Positions 8,435-17,172 of a stretch of DNA of 64,000 nucleotides are shown here, piece after piece. The position numbers were made by a program, and so were the translations under genes. The stretch lies in contig NZ_JBFEFL010000001.1 in the NCBI RefSeq assembly GCF_040717445.1, forward strand, positions 1,054,001-1,118,000, read 5' to 3'. Below the pieces are notes generated by a model that worked only from the letters and a program-made list of their open reading frames with translations, did not search any database and was not told the origin of the DNA. How positions within the stretch are numbered: the first letter of the stretch is position 1; each line of letters begins with the position of its first letter. Origin of the DNA: Qipengyuania sp. JC766 (GTDB lineage Bacteria > Pseudomonadota > Alphaproteobacteria > Sphingomonadales > Sphingomonadaceae).

Positions 8435-9417
8435 ATCCGGTTCGCCTCGCGTGCGATCCGTTCCTGCTTGTCGGCCACCGATTCCTGCGGGATGAAGCTG
8501 TCCGAATTGACGCCCATCCAGATCAGCATCGGCGCGGCCATGTAGACCGAGCTATAGGTACCAACCACGAGACCGAGGAAGATCGCGGCCGTCAGGCCGA
8601 ACAGGCTTTCCGGGCCAAAAATCAGCAGCGGGATCAGGGCCAGCGCCAGGGTCAGCGACGTCATCACGGTACGCGCCAGCGTCTCGTTCACCGACAGGTC
8701 CAGCAGTTCGGGCAGCGGCATCTTGCGATACTTCTTCAGGTTTTCCCTGATGCGGTCGTAGACCACGATCGTATCGTTCAGCGAATAGCCGATGATCGCC
8801 AGGATGGCCGCGATGATCTGGAGGCTGAATTCCAGCTGGAACAGCGCGAACATACCCAGCGCCAGCGACACGTCGTGGAACAACGCGAACAGCGCGCCGA
8901 CCCCGAACTGCCATTCGAACCGGACCCAGATGTAGAGCGCCACCGCGACCATGGCCGCGATCAGTGCGAGCACGGCGTCGTTGCGGAATTCGCCCGACAC
9001 CTTGCCCGAAACCGAGTCCACCCCGTCGATACGGACGTCGGGATGGTTCTCGCGCATGACCTCGGTGATCTGCTCGGTCATCTGGTTGGCGAATTCGGGA
9101 TTGCCTTCCGCTTCGGGCGGCAGCTTCACGCGGATCGAGACCTGGTTGTCCTCGCCGAAGCGCTGGATGACCGGATCGCTGACCGTCTCGAGCTGGCTGA
9201 CGTTCTGGCGCAATTCGGAAATCGGGGCCTGCGCCTCTCCGACGAAGGTCGCCCGGATTTCCTGGCCGCCGGCGAAATCGACGCCGTAATTGAGGCCGTT
9301 CTGCCAGACGAGGAACCAGCTGGCCGCGATGATCAGGCAGCTGAAGATGTAGAACGGAGTCGCCCAGCGCAGGAACTTGATGTTCGTATCGTCGGGGACG
9401 AGCTTAAGCAGTTTCAT
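8431..9417 (-). CDS. secF: Protein translocase subunit SecF
   Basis: 328 residues. An N-terminal transmembrane helix, a periplasmic P1 domain (about 50-135, 'SVRVKLPPEAEGN' region) and five further helices fit SecF. The family motifs 'VDFAGGQEIRATF' and 'YSLNDTIVVYDRIRENLKKYR' are present. SecF pairs with SecD to use the proton-motive force for the late stage of Sec export. Last gene of yajC-secD-secF, 12 bp after secD. Confidence 0.97.
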   Translation of the reverse strand: MKLLKLVPDDTNIKFLRWATPFYIFSCLIIAASWFLVWQNGLNYGVDFAGGQEIRATFVGEAQAPISELRQNVSQLETVSDPVIQRFGEDNQVSIRVKLPPEAEGNPEFANQMTEQITEVMRENHPDVRIDGVDSVSGKVSGEFRNDAVLALIAAMVAVALYIWVRFEWQFGVGALFALFHDVSLALGMFALFQLEFSLQIIAAILAIIGYSLNDTIVVYDRIRENLKKYRKMPLPELLDLSVNETLARTVMTSLTLALALIPLLIFGPESLFGLTAAIFLGLVVGTYSSVYMAAPMLIWMGVNSDSFIPQESVADKQERIAREANRI

Positions 9418-9429
9418 GTCTCTCGCCTC

Positions 9430-11037
9430 CTACAGCACGATGTCGGTGGGCCGGGCCTTGCGCAGCCATCCGGCGACCCACATGCGGGTCAGGAAGACCG
9501 CGGTGAAGACGCTGGTGGCAAGGCCGACGATAAGCACGATCGCGAAGCCGCGCACCGGCCCCGAACCGAAGCCCAGCAACAGGGCGCCTGCGATGAAATT
9601 GGTGATGTTGGCGTCGTAAATCGCGCGGCTGGCTTCCTTGTAGCCTGTTTCCACCGCGGCGATCACGCGTCGCCCGCGTTTTCGCTCCTCGCGTATTCGC
9701 TCGTTGATGAGCACGTTCGCGTCGACCGCCGCGCCGATGGTCAGCACGAACCCGGCGAGGCCCGGCAGGGTCAGCGTGGAATTCATGATCGCCATGATCC
9801 CCAGGATCATCGCCACGTTGAACACGAGTGCCGCCGTGGCATAGACCCCGAACCGGCCGTAGGACGCGATCATCAGCGCGATGACCGCGACCGAGCCGAT
9901 CAGGATCGCCAGCATGCCCTTGCGGATCGAGTCGGCGCCGAGGTCCGGGCCGACGGTGCGTTCTTCCACGATCGCCAGGTCGACCGGGAGCGAACCCGAT
10001 TCGAGCTGGATCGCGAGATTGCTCGCCTCTTCGGTGGAAAAACCGTTCTGGCCGCCGGAAATGCGCGCCGATCCGCCGATGATGGCGGATTCGAAGACGG
10101 GCGCGGAAATGACCTGGTCGTCGAGGATAATCGCGAACTGGCGGCCGATATTCTCGGAGCTCAGCTTGGCGAAGCGGCGGCCGCCTTCTCCGTCGAACTC
10201 GATATTGACGACGGCTTCGTTGGTTTCCGGGTCGAAGCCGAGATCGGCCCCGATCAGGTTCTCGCCGCTGATCCCGCCGAGGCGCCGCACGGCGATCTGG
10301 CCGCCGGGCTGCTCACTGCCTTCGGCGAAGGGGAATATCTCGCTGCCCGGAGGGGCGATGCCCGCCTGCACTTCGGTCGGCAACGCTTCGTAATCGACCA
10401 GCTTGAATTCGAGCTGCGCGGTCTGCCCCAGCAGTTCCTTGAGCGCTTCGGGGTCTTCGAGACCCGGGACCTGCACCACGATGCGGTCGTCGCCCTGGCG
10501 GATGATGGTCGGCTCGCGCGTGCCGAGAAGGTCGATGCGCTTGCGCACGACTTCGGTGGCGCTTTCCATCGCGCTGGAGACGGCCTGGTCGGCACCCTGC
10601 GCGGTCTGCGTCAGGACGAAGCGCGTCTGGTCGACCACTTCGAGGTCCCACTCGCGCACGGTGCCGGTGCCGTTGATGATCGGCAGCAGTTCCTCGCGCG
10701 CGCGGTCGACGTCGGACACGTCCTGCACCATGAAGCTGAGCCGTCCGCCGCGGGTCGACACGTCGCCGATGTTGATGCGTGGGTCGGCGTTGCGCATCGC
10801 GTTGCGGACCGATTCCTCCATGTTCTCCAGCCGCGTCGCCGCGACCTGGGAAGGATCGGCCTCGAGCAGGATGTGGCTGCCGCCCGCAAGGTCCAGACCG
10901 AGATTGACGGTCGGGTTCGGCAGCGCGTCGGGCCACCGGATGTGACCCTGACCGAAAATGGTGGGGAGCGCCGCGAGGGCGAAGAACAGCGTGACGCCCC
11001 ACAGGAGGAGCTTACGCCAGAGCGGAAATTCGAGCAT
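9430..11037 (-). CDS. secD: Protein translocase subunit SecD
   Basis: 535 residues. A first transmembrane helix (about 10-28), a large periplasmic domain with 'VNLGLDLAGGSHILLEAD' and 'ISGGQNGFSTEEASNLAIQL', and five C-terminal helices including 'LTIGAAVDANVLINERIREE' (D-x-N-V proton path region) and 'GFGSGPVRGFAIVLIVGLATSVFTA'. Component of the SecDF-YajC accessory complex at the inner membrane. Sits 18 bp after yajC and 12 bp ahead of secF. Confidence 0.97.
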   Translation of the reverse strand: MLEFPLWRKLLLWGVTLFFALAALPTIFGQGHIRWPDALPNPTVNLGLDLAGGSHILLEADPSQVAATRLENMEESVRNAMRNADPRINIGDVSTRGGRLSFMVQDVSDVDRAREELLPIINGTGTVREWDLEVVDQTRFVLTQTAQGADQAVSSAMESATEVVRKRIDLLGTREPTIIRQGDDRIVVQVPGLEDPEALKELLGQTAQLEFKLVDYEALPTEVQAGIAPPGSEIFPFAEGSEQPGGQIAVRRLGGISGENLIGADLGFDPETNEAVVNIEFDGEGGRRFAKLSSENIGRQFAIILDDQVISAPVFESAIIGGSARISGGQNGFSTEEASNLAIQLESGSLPVDLAIVEERTVGPDLGADSIRKGMLAILIGSVAVIALMIASYGRFGVYATAALVFNVAMILGIMAIMNSTLTLPGLAGFVLTIGAAVDANVLINERIREERKRGRRVIAAVETGYKEASRAIYDANITNFIAGALLLGFGSGPVRGFAIVLIVGLATSVFTAVFLTRMWVAGWLRKARPTDIVL

Positions 11038-11055
11038 CGTTGCGCGCCTTCCCGG

Positions 11056-11376
11056 TCAATCGTTCGCGGCAGTGCCGGTCGGCGGGATGATGTCGCCGAT
11101 GGTCGACTTCACCGCCTTGACCCGGATGCCCTGCGCCAATTCGAGATCGGCGTAATCGTCATCCACCTTGACCACCTTCGCGACCAGGCCGCCGGCAGTG
11201 ACGACCTTGTCGCCCTTCTTGATGGACGCGATCTTTTCCCGGTGCTGCTTCTGCGCGCGCATTTGCGGGCGGATGAGAAGGAACCAGAAAACCGCGAAAA
11301 TTCCGACCCATGGCAGGATCTGGAGCCAGAACGGGGGTGCTTCGGCGGATGCCGCGGCGGCAAGCAATTCGATCAT
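11056..11376 (-). CDS. yajC: Preprotein translocase subunit YajC
   Basis: 106 residues: a single N-terminal membrane helix ('ILPWVGIFAVFWFLLIRPQM', 24-43) followed by 'KKGDKVVTAGGLVAKVVKVDDDYADLE', the conserved cytoplasmic SH3-like YajC segment. First gene of the yajC-secD-secF operon. No queuosine gene (tgt/queA) lies upstream, unlike the enterobacterial arrangement; tRNA-Pro is next instead. Confidence 0.95.
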   Translation of the reverse strand: MIELLAAAASAEAPPFWLQILPWVGIFAVFWFLLIRPQMRAQKQHREKIASIKKGDKVVTAGGLVAKVVKVDDDYADLELAQGIRVKAVKSTIGDIIPPTGTAAND

Positions 11377-11496
11377 GTGTGACCTGTCTTAGAAATATGT
11401 ATGTGCCGGAGCGACAGGAGTTCGCCCCCTCCGCTGGCTCAGGTGGGCGCGCCTAGCAGTATTGCAAGGACAGGGCAACGCGGCTGCGATGGCGGG

Positions 11497-11525
11497 TTGC
11501 GTTGCACAAAACCCAAAACTATAGC
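11497..11525 (+). promoter_or_regulatory. Sigma-70-type promoter for tRNA-Pro(GGG)
   Basis: -35 TTGCGT (11497-11502), 17-base spacer, -10 TATAGC (11520-11525), placing the predicted start about 10-12 bases before the mature tRNA at 11544. Spacing and position fit a strong constitutive tRNA promoter. Called by eye. Confidence 0.6.
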
Positions 11526-11543
11526 GCCCCCTTCCACTGGTCT

Positions 11544-11620
11544 CGGGAAGTAGCGCAGCCTGGTAGCGCATCACACTGGGGGTGTGGGGGTCGCAGGTTC
11601 GAATCCTGTCTTCCCGACCA
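11544..11620 (+). tRNA. tRNA-Pro (anticodon GGG)
   Basis: 77-nt cloverleaf with encoded CCA. The acceptor stem pairs CGGGAAG with CTTCCCG (11610-11616), discriminator A, CCA at 11618-11620. The anticodon arm is TCACA / TGTGG with loop CTGGGGG, giving anticodon GGG. The T loop is GTTCGAATC. Most of it matches the second proline tRNA at 20682, which differs chiefly in the anticodon arm and two acceptor pairs. Confidence 0.95.
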
Positions 11621-11706
11621 GTGGTTTTTCACCCCCGCTTTCGGCCATTCTCCGGTTTGCACACCGCGCTCGCGCTTCGTAAGCGTGCGGGCAAGGAGAA
11701 CGCCCG

Positions 11707-12621
11707 ATGTCCGATACCACCCCTTCCCCTGCCAACGGTCCAGCGCTCGAACAGGCCGCCCGGTCCTGGCTGTTCGCGCCGGCGGACAGCACGAAGAAGA
11801 TGACCAAGGCCGCCGATGGCGAGGCCGACATCGTGTTGCTGGACCTGGAAGATTCGGTGGCGCCCGCGAACAAGGAAAGCGCGCGAGACAACGTGCGTGA
11901 CTTCCTTAAGGACCGCGCGGATCGCCGGCGCCTGTGGGTCCGTGTGAACCCGCTGGACGGTGAATGGACCGTGGCAGACCTTGCCGCGATCATGCCCTCC
12001 GCGCCGGGCGGGATACTCCTGCCCAAGGCACGCGGGCCCGCCGACGTCGCGACGCTGGACAATTACCTGACCGCATTCGAGGCCGCGAACGGGCTGGACA
12101 TCGGGTCCACCCGCGTCGCCGCGCTGGTGACGGAAACCCCCGCATCCATGTTCACCACCGGCGATTACGCCGGCAGTCCGCGGCTCGCCGCGATGAGCTG
12201 GGGCGCGGAAGACCTGTCCTCGGCACTCGGCGCGCAGGAGCAATGGAAGCCCGACGGTAGCTACGCCCACCCCTACGAGATGGCACGCACGCTGTGCCTG
12301 TATGGCGCGGCGGCGGCAGGTGTCGCCCCGATCGAGACGATCCAGGCGGACTTCCGCGACCTCGAGGGCTTGCGCGACCGTGCCCGGCGCGTGCGCAAGG
12401 CCGGTTTTCGCGGGATGCTCGCGATCCACCCGGCGCAGGTTCCGGTCATCAACGAGGCCTTCACACCCAGCGAGGAGGAACTGGCCCATGCCCGGGCGGT
12501 GGTGGACGCCTTCGCCGCCAGTCCGGGTGCCGGCACGGTCGGGCTGGACGGGCAGATGATCGACCGCCCGCACCTCGCGCTGGCACAGGCTCTGCTGGCG
12601 GGTGCGGCACCCGAAAAATAG
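11707..12621 (+). CDS. HpcH/HpaI aldolase / CitE-like CoA ester lyase
   Basis: 304 residues, TIM-barrel lyase. The family motifs are present: 'RSWLFAPADSTKKMTKA' at the N-terminus, 'IVLLDLEDSVAP' (about 44-55), the acidic metal/substrate site 'ALVTETPASMF' and 'SWGAEDLSSALG', and the C-terminal 'GMLAIHPAQVPVINEAFTPS' (CoA and substrate contacts). Relatives cleave malyl-CoA, citramalyl-CoA or citryl-CoA; which one is used here cannot be decided. It is a single gene 86 bp after tRNA-Pro. Confidence 0.85.
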   Translation: MSDTTPSPANGPALEQAARSWLFAPADSTKKMTKAADGEADIVLLDLEDSVAPANKESARDNVRDFLKDRADRRRLWVRVNPLDGEWTVADLAAIMPSAPGGILLPKARGPADVATLDNYLTAFEAANGLDIGSTRVAALVTETPASMFTTGDYAGSPRLAAMSWGAEDLSSALGAQEQWKPDGSYAHPYEMARTLCLYGAAAAGVAPIETIQADFRDLEGLRDRARRVRKAGFRGMLAIHPAQVPVINEAFTPSEEELAHARAVVDAFAASPGAGTVGLDGQMIDRPHLALAQALLAGAAPEK

Positions 12622-12691
12622 GCTGTCCTACACGAACCGATATGGTTATCTGATTCGGCTCCCACCATTCGCAAGGTCAAGGAGCCGTCCC

Positions 12692-13105
12692 ATGCCACTC
12701 GTCGAATCGCTCATCGGTCCGGTCGCATCGCTGATCGACAAGATCATCCCCGACAAGGAAGCGCGCGCCAAGGCCAAGCTCGAACTGCTGCGGCTGGAAG
12801 GCACGCAGGAGATGCGCGAGATCGAAGCGCGCCTGTCCGCCATCGTGGCCGAAGCCAATTCGCGCGATCCTTGGACCAGCCGCGCCCGGCCGAGCTTCCT
12901 CTATGTCATGTACGTGCTGCTGCTGTTTGCCCTGCCGATGGGCATCCTCGCCGCGTTCCACCCTGACATCGCCCGCGACATCGGCACGGGCATGAACGCG
13001 TACCTGAACGGCCTGCCGGACGCGCTCTACGCTCTCTTCGGCACCGGATACCTCGGCTACACCGCCGCGCGCCAGTGGGGCAAGGTCAAGGGCGTGGAGG
13101 GGTAA
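12692..13105 (+). CDS. Three-transmembrane holin of the gene-transfer-agent type
   Basis: 137 residues, start supported by AAGGAG seven bases upstream. N-terminal amphipathic and acidic helices ('LIDKIIPDKEARAKAKLELL', then 'EIEARLSAIVAEANSRDPW') are followed by 'RARPSFLYVMYVLLLFALPMG' and further hydrophobic helices, with a basic end 'AARQWGKVKGVEG'. This is the pattern of the holin family first described for release of gene transfer agents in Alphaproteobacteria (GTA_holin_3TM). No endolysin, capsid or terminase gene is adjacent, so it is either a dispersed GTA-release gene or a relic. Confidence 0.72.
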   Translation: MPLVESLIGPVASLIDKIIPDKEARAKAKLELLRLEGTQEMREIEARLSAIVAEANSRDPWTSRARPSFLYVMYVLLLFALPMGILAAFHPDIARDIGTGMNAYLNGLPDALYALFGTGYLGYTAARQWGKVKGVEG

Positions 13106-13191
13106 CTCTCGCTCGACTTGATCCATCCCACAGATCGTGTTGGGCGTTCGCATCTGAGAACTCAAACGCGAGGGCGAGAGGCTTTTGTCTT

Positions 13192-13560
13192 ATGATCTTG
13201 TATGACCCGGTCCTCGGAGAGCTCCGCGCTCGATGGAGAAACGGCACTCCCTTCATCAGCAAGGACGATCTTGTAAGGTGGTCGGAATCGAGCGGACTGA
13301 GTGTCCTTGATTTTCTCGACACATTGGCCGTCGAATTGTCGATCGACTTTTGGATTAGTGTTCTCACATATGATTTTGTCTGTCTCACCGCAAACAATCT
13401 CAATTGGGCGTGGATAGACCTGACAGCCGATACCTCAGGCCTCGAATGGCCCGATACATTCGGCGAGTTCTACTGGGCGTTCGATCATAGCGATTCCATT
13501 GGGACGAAAGATCGCGAGATAATACGAGAGTTTTTACAGAAGCACCGGACGCTGACCTAG
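13192..13560 (+). CDS. Hypothetical protein, A+T-richer than surroundings
   Basis: 122 residues from the ATG giving 'MILYDPVLGELRARW'; a longer in-frame reading would run into the holin gene and has no support. No signal peptide or membrane helix. It is rich in Trp, Asp and Leu, with 'WAWIDLTADTSGLEWPD'. The coding sequence is visibly poorer in G+C than its neighbours and uses codons rare here (ATA, AGT, TTA), which suggests recent acquisition. I do not recognise the family. Confidence 0.55.
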   Translation: MILYDPVLGELRARWRNGTPFISKDDLVRWSESSGLSVLDFLDTLAVELSIDFWISVLTYDFVCLTANNLNWAWIDLTADTSGLEWPDTFGEFYWAFDHSDSIGTKDREIIREFLQKHRTLT

Positions 13561-13651
13561 GGACACACAATTTGCTCTCTTGTCGGCAATAAGGAAACGC
13601 ATCCTGCGAATGCGCTGGAAAAGCCCGCGCCTTTATAGCTAAGCAAGCGCT

Positions 13652-14092
13652 ATGACCGACACCGTCTTCATCCTAAACGGCCCGAACCTCAACCTGCTCG
13701 GCACGCGCGAGCCGGAGATCTACGGGTCGGACACGCTGGCGGATATCGAGGCCCGGTGTGCCGACAGGGCGGCGGAGCTCGGCCTGGCGATCGATTTTCG
13801 CCAGTCCAACCACGAAGGCGTCCTCGTCGACTGGCTGCACGAGGCGCATGCGATGGGCGCGGTGGCGGTGATCGTCAATCCGGCGGCCTATACCCACACC
13901 TCCATCGCGCTGCTCGATGCGGCGAAGGCGATCGACCCGCCGGTGATCGAAGTCCACCTGTCCGACCCCGAGAGCCGGGAGGCATTCCGGCACGAATCCT
14001 TCATCGGGATGGCGGCCATGCGCACGATCAAGGGCCACGGGGCACAAGGGTACCTGATGGCGCTCGATGCCGTAACGCAAATCAACCGCTGA
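13652..14092 (+). CDS. aroQ: Type II 3-dehydroquinate dehydratase
   Basis: 146 residues, the usual size for AroQ. It has the signature 'FILNGPNLNLLGTREPEIYG' at the start (catalytic Tyr24 and Arg19 region), 'FRQSNHEGVLVDWLHEA' (about 48-64) and 'VIVNPAAYTHTSIALLDA', with His and Glu of the catalytic set at 'IEVHLSDPESREAFRH'. It converts 3-dehydroquinate to 3-dehydroshikimate in chorismate synthesis. It is followed at 69 bp by accB-accC, a common alphaproteobacterial order. Confidence 0.97.
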   Translation: MTDTVFILNGPNLNLLGTREPEIYGSDTLADIEARCADRAAELGLAIDFRQSNHEGVLVDWLHEAHAMGAVAVIVNPAAYTHTSIALLDAAKAIDPPVIEVHLSDPESREAFRHESFIGMAAMRTIKGHGAQGYLMALDAVTQINR

Positions 14093-14161
14093 CTTGCACA
14101 CCCTCTTGTCAGGCGCAAAACCCCCGCGCATAGGCGCGTGCACGCAATGACAAGGATGGCC

Positions 14162-14659
14162 ATGGCCGAAACAAAAGGCGCTGCGGCGCGTAAATCCGGC
14201 ATGAATGTCGATGGGAAACTGGTCCGCGAACTTGCCGAACTGCTCGGCGAAACGGGCCTGAGCGAGATCGAGGTCGAGGACGGCGATCGCCGGATACGCG
14301 TCGCCCGCGAACTCATGGCGCCTGCCGCCGCACCGGTCGCGCATGCCCCCGCCCCGCAACCCGCGGTCGCGCAGCCCGCCGCCCCCGCCCCGCAGGCCGA
14401 TGCCGGCGGCGCCGAGGCGTTCGATGGCGAAGCGATCAAGTCTCCCATGGTGGGCACGGTCTATCTCGCGCCCGAACCCGGCGCGTCCGACTTCGTGTCG
14501 GTCGGCGACAGCGTGAAGGAAGGCGATACCCTCCTGATCGTGGAAGCGATGAAGGTGATGAACCCGATCACCGCCGACCGGTCCGGCACGGTGAAGCAGA
14601 TCCTCGTCTCGAATGCGCAGCCGGTCGAATACGACCAGCCGCTCGTCGTCGTCGCGTAA
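14162..14659 (+). CDS. accB: Biotin carboxyl carrier protein of acetyl-CoA carboxylase
   Basis: 165 residues from ATG 14162, preferred over in-frame starts at 14138, 14147 and 14156 because AAGG lies six bases upstream. An N-terminal helical domain ('[21 protein letters not shown]') and an Ala/Pro-rich linker lead to the biotinyl domain (about 90-165), where biotin attaches to K131 in 'EAMKVMN'. It carries carboxylated biotin between AccC and the carboxyltransferase in fatty acid synthesis. accC starts six bases after its stop. Confidence 0.95.
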   Translation: MAETKGAAARKSGMNVDGKLVRELAELLGETGLSEIEVEDGDRRIRVARELMAPAAAPVAHAPAPQPAVAQPAAPAPQADAGGAEAFDGEAIKSPMVGTVYLAPEPGASDFVSVGDSVKEGDTLLIVEAMKVMNPITADRSGTVKQILVSNAQPVEYDQPLVVVA

Positions 14660-14665
14660 GCCGGC

Positions 14666-16015
14666 ATGAGCATCAAGCGCATACTGATCGCCAACCGGGG
14701 CGAGATCGCCCTGCGTATCCACCGCGCCGCCCACGAAATGGGCATAGAGACGGTCGCGGTCCATTCGACCGCCGATGCCGACGCGATGCATGTCCGGCTG
14801 GCCGACCATGCCATCTGCATCGGCCCGCCGCCCGCGGCGGACAGCTACCTCAACCACGCGGCGATCATCTCGGCCGCGGAAATCTCCGGCTGCGACGCGA
14901 TCCACCCGGGCTACGGCTTCCTGTCGGAGAACGAGAAGTTCGCCGAGATCGTCGAGGCGCACGAGATCAAGTGGATCGGGCCCAAGCCCGAACATATCCG
15001 CACCATGGGCGACAAGGTCGCCGCCAAGAAGACCGCTGGCGCGCTCGGCCTGCCGCTGGTGCCCGGTTCCGCCGGCGCGGTGTCGGATCTTGACGAGGCC
15101 AAGGCCGTGTCCGCCGAGATCGGCTATCCTGTGCTGGTCAAGGCGGCGAGCGGCGGCGGTGGCCGCGGCATGAAGGTGGTGCCCGAGGAATCGCAGCTCG
15201 AAAGCCTGATGAGCCAGGCCAAGAGCGAGGCGAAGAGCGCCTTTGGCGACGACACGGTCTATATCGAGAAATATCTCGGCAATCCGCGTCACATCGAATT
15301 CCAGGTCTTCGGCGACGGCGAAGGCAACGCGATCCATCTGGGCGAGCGCGACTGCTCGCTCCAGCGGCGGCACCAGAAGGTTCTGGAAGAAGCGCCCTCC
15401 CCCGTCCTCTCGCCCGAGGAGCGCGACCGGATGGGCGAAGTGTGCGCGCAGGCGATGCGCGACATGGCCTATCGCGGCGCGGGCACCATCGAGTTCCTGT
15501 GGGAAAACGGCGAGTTCTACTTCATCGAGATGAACACCCGCCTGCAGGTCGAACACCCGGTCACCGAGATGATCACCGGCCTCGACCTGGTGCGCGAACA
15601 GATCCGCATCGCCGCAGGCAAGCCGCTGTCGCTGACGCAGGACGAAGTGACCTTCACGGGCCACGCGATCGAATGCCGGATCAACGCGGAAGACCCGTTC
15701 ACCTTCGCGCCCAGCCCGGGCAAGGTCACCGCCTATCACCCGGCGGGGGGCATGCATGTCCGGGTCGATAGCGGCCTATATGCCGGCTATTCCATCCCGC
15801 CGCATTACGACAGCATGATCGCCAAGCTGATCGTCTACGGCCGCAGCCGCGACAAGTGCATCATGCGCCTGCGCCGCGCGCTGGAGGAAATGGTCATCGA
15901 GGGCGTGAAGCACTCGATCCCGCTGCACCAGGAACTGATCAAGCAGGACGACGTGCTGAGCGGCGACTATTCGATCAAGTGGCTGGAGGAATGGCTGAAG
16001 GAGCGCGAGGCCTGA
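14666..16015 (+). CDS. accC: Biotin carboxylase subunit of acetyl-CoA carboxylase
   Basis: 449 residues, ATP-grasp enzyme. Visible motifs: '[18 protein letters not shown]' at the N-terminus, the Gly-rich ATP lid '[15 protein letters not shown]' (about 159-173), '[20 protein letters not shown]' and the Mg/catalytic strand '[16 protein letters not shown]'. It carboxylates biotin on AccB using ATP and bicarbonate. Length and motif order are normal. Confidence 0.98.
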   Translation: MSIKRILIANRGEIALRIHRAAHEMGIETVAVHSTADADAMHVRLADHAICIGPPPAADSYLNHAAIISAAEISGCDAIHPGYGFLSENEKFAEIVEAHEIKWIGPKPEHIRTMGDKVAAKKTAGALGLPLVPGSAGAVSDLDEAKAVSAEIGYPVLVKAASGGGGRGMKVVPEESQLESLMSQAKSEAKSAFGDDTVYIEKYLGNPRHIEFQVFGDGEGNAIHLGERDCSLQRRHQKVLEEAPSPVLSPEERDRMGEVCAQAMRDMAYRGAGTIEFLWENGEFYFIEMNTRLQVEHPVTEMITGLDLVREQIRIAAGKPLSLTQDEVTFTGHAIECRINAEDPFTFAPSPGKVTAYHPAGGMHVRVDSGLYAGYSIPPHYDSMIAKLIVYGRSRDKCIMRLRRALEEMVIEGVKHSIPLHQELIKQDDVLSGDYSIKWLEEWLKEREA

Positions 16016-16043
16016 GTTCGGCCCTCACTGGAGAGCGGACGAC

Positions 16044-16232
16044 ATGAAATCCTTCATGGTGCCCGCAGTGATGATCCTCGTGATCGGCATCGGCGTTTTC
16101 TTCCTGCCGACCATGATGGGCGAGACGGACAACGCCGAACTGGTCGCGCTTACCGGCCAGATCGGCGGCGCGCTGATCGGCTTCGGCCTGGTCGTGACGG
16201 TGATCATTTTCCTGAAGACCCGTCGCAGGTAG
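16044..16232 (+). CDS. Small two-helix membrane protein
   Basis: 62 residues. Two hydrophobic segments, 'FMVPAVMILVIGIGVFFLP' (4-22) and 'IGGALIGFGLVVTVIIFLK' (40-58), with a basic tail 'KTRRR', so a probable inner-membrane hairpin. GGAGAG lies about nine bases upstream of the ATG. Not recognised; 28 bp after accC and possibly on the same transcript. Confidence 0.6.
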   Translation: MKSFMVPAVMILVIGIGVFFLPTMMGETDNAELVALTGQIGGALIGFGLVVTVIIFLKTRRR

Positions 16233-16256
16233 CCCTACCGGCGCCCGGCATCGGCC

Positions 16257-16700
16257 TCAGTCGAACGTGAACCCGGCCGCTTTCGCTTCGGCGATGACCT
16301 CTTCCCCGGTCTGGCGTGGGTGGTCCCCCTGCAGTCGGGACCACGCGGCGGCTTCATCGACGAAGATTTCCTTTTCTATCGCGTGACTGGCCGCGGCGTC
16401 GAACAGTCCGGCGGAGAAACTGCGATTGCCGGTCGGCAGGAAGCGGAACCAGAGATGGGTGCCGCAAGCGCTACAAAAGGCACGCTCGGCCCAGTCGCTT
16501 GAACGATAGACGCTGACGCTGGCTTCGCCCGTCACCTCCGGATTTTCGCCATATTGCGCGCTGTAGAGCGATCCGGACCAGCGGCGGCACATGCCGCACT
16601 GGCATAATTCGACCTGTTCCGGTGCTTCCTCAAGGACGACCTGCACCGCACCGCACAGGCAATGGCCTTCGATTGATTCAGTTCTATTTTTTCCGTTCAT
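16257..16700 (-). CDS. GFA family (glutathione-dependent formaldehyde-activating type) protein
   Basis: 147 residues from ATG 16700; longer in-frame starts would run deep into the upstream gene. The zinc-site pattern is clear: 'GHCLCGAVQVVL' (C-x-C), 'CQCGMCRRWSG' (C-x-C-x2-C) and 'AFCSACGTHLWFR' (C-x2-C), the GFA/Mss4-like fold. Members are called glutathione-dependent formaldehyde-activating enzymes, but most are of unproven activity. The start overlaps the end of the membrane-protein gene by 17 bases, so it is operon-coupled. Confidence 0.82.
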   Translation of the reverse strand: MNGKNRTESIEGHCLCGAVQVVLEEAPEQVELCQCGMCRRWSGSLYSAQYGENPEVTGEASVSVYRSSDWAERAFCSACGTHLWFRFLPTGNRSFSAGLFDAAASHAIEKEIFVDEAAAWSRLQGDHPRQTGEEVIAEAKAAGFTFD

Positions 16701-17172
16701 CGAACCACTCCACGAAGGCTCTCGCATCACTTTCATCGACATTGCGCACTCGACGGGTCCCCGACCCGCGGACCGAAATGATAAGGTCCGAGGAAAGCGC
16801 AGACTGTTTGTGCCGAACCGAGCGAACATCGGCACCTGCAACTATCTTTCGCCGTGATTGGGAATAGAAAATCAGTCCGACGTCGGAATATCGGAGAGCA
16901 TACGGGCGCGCCAGTTTGCGAACTGTGCGGTAGACTTCCCAGACGAGCCCTAGCGCCAACACCAGCAGAGGAAGGCTCACACCCCTCCAGCGCATGGCGG
17001 AGACGGCATCGAAAAAACGGCCGGCGCGATTTGATGGACCGTCACCGAGCAGCGTCGGATCGAAAGCGGCCCAGAAGAGGAAGCCAGTCGTCGGAACGAG
17101 CAGCAGGAGAAGAACGATCAGGCATCCGCCACGCCATCGAACGACATTCTCGGCGTCGGAATCGGACATCAC
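16684..17172 (-). CDS. Hypothetical two-helix membrane protein
   Basis: 162 residues with two membrane segments, about 17-37 ('CLIVLLLLLVPTTGFLFWAAF') and about 64-82, and then a cytoplasmic beta-rich region ('YALRYSDVGLIFYSQSRRKIVAGADVRSV') that resembles a small PH-like or STE-type domain; this is a guess from layout. Its ATG overlaps the stop of the Lrp regulator gene by four bases, and it overlaps the GFA gene downstream, so Lrp, membrane protein and GFA form one operon. Confidence 0.6.
   Translation of the reverse strand: MMSDSDAENVVRWRGGCLIVLLLLLVPTTGFLFWAAFDPTLLGDGPSNRAGRFFDAVSAMRWRGVSLPLLVLALGLVWEVYRTVRKLARPYALRYSDVGLIFYSQSRRKIVAGADVRSVRHKQSALSSDLIISVRGSGTRRVRNVDESDARAFVEWFDERKK

Noticed and set aside
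7672-11382. A 1236-codon open frame on the + strand opposite secD/secF and yajC
   Set aside because: Antisense shadow of the well-conserved SecDF genes; composition is Arg/Asp-rich with no domain.
13673-15757. A 694-codon open frame opposite accB/accC
   Set aside because: Antisense shadow of essential, clearly recognised genes.
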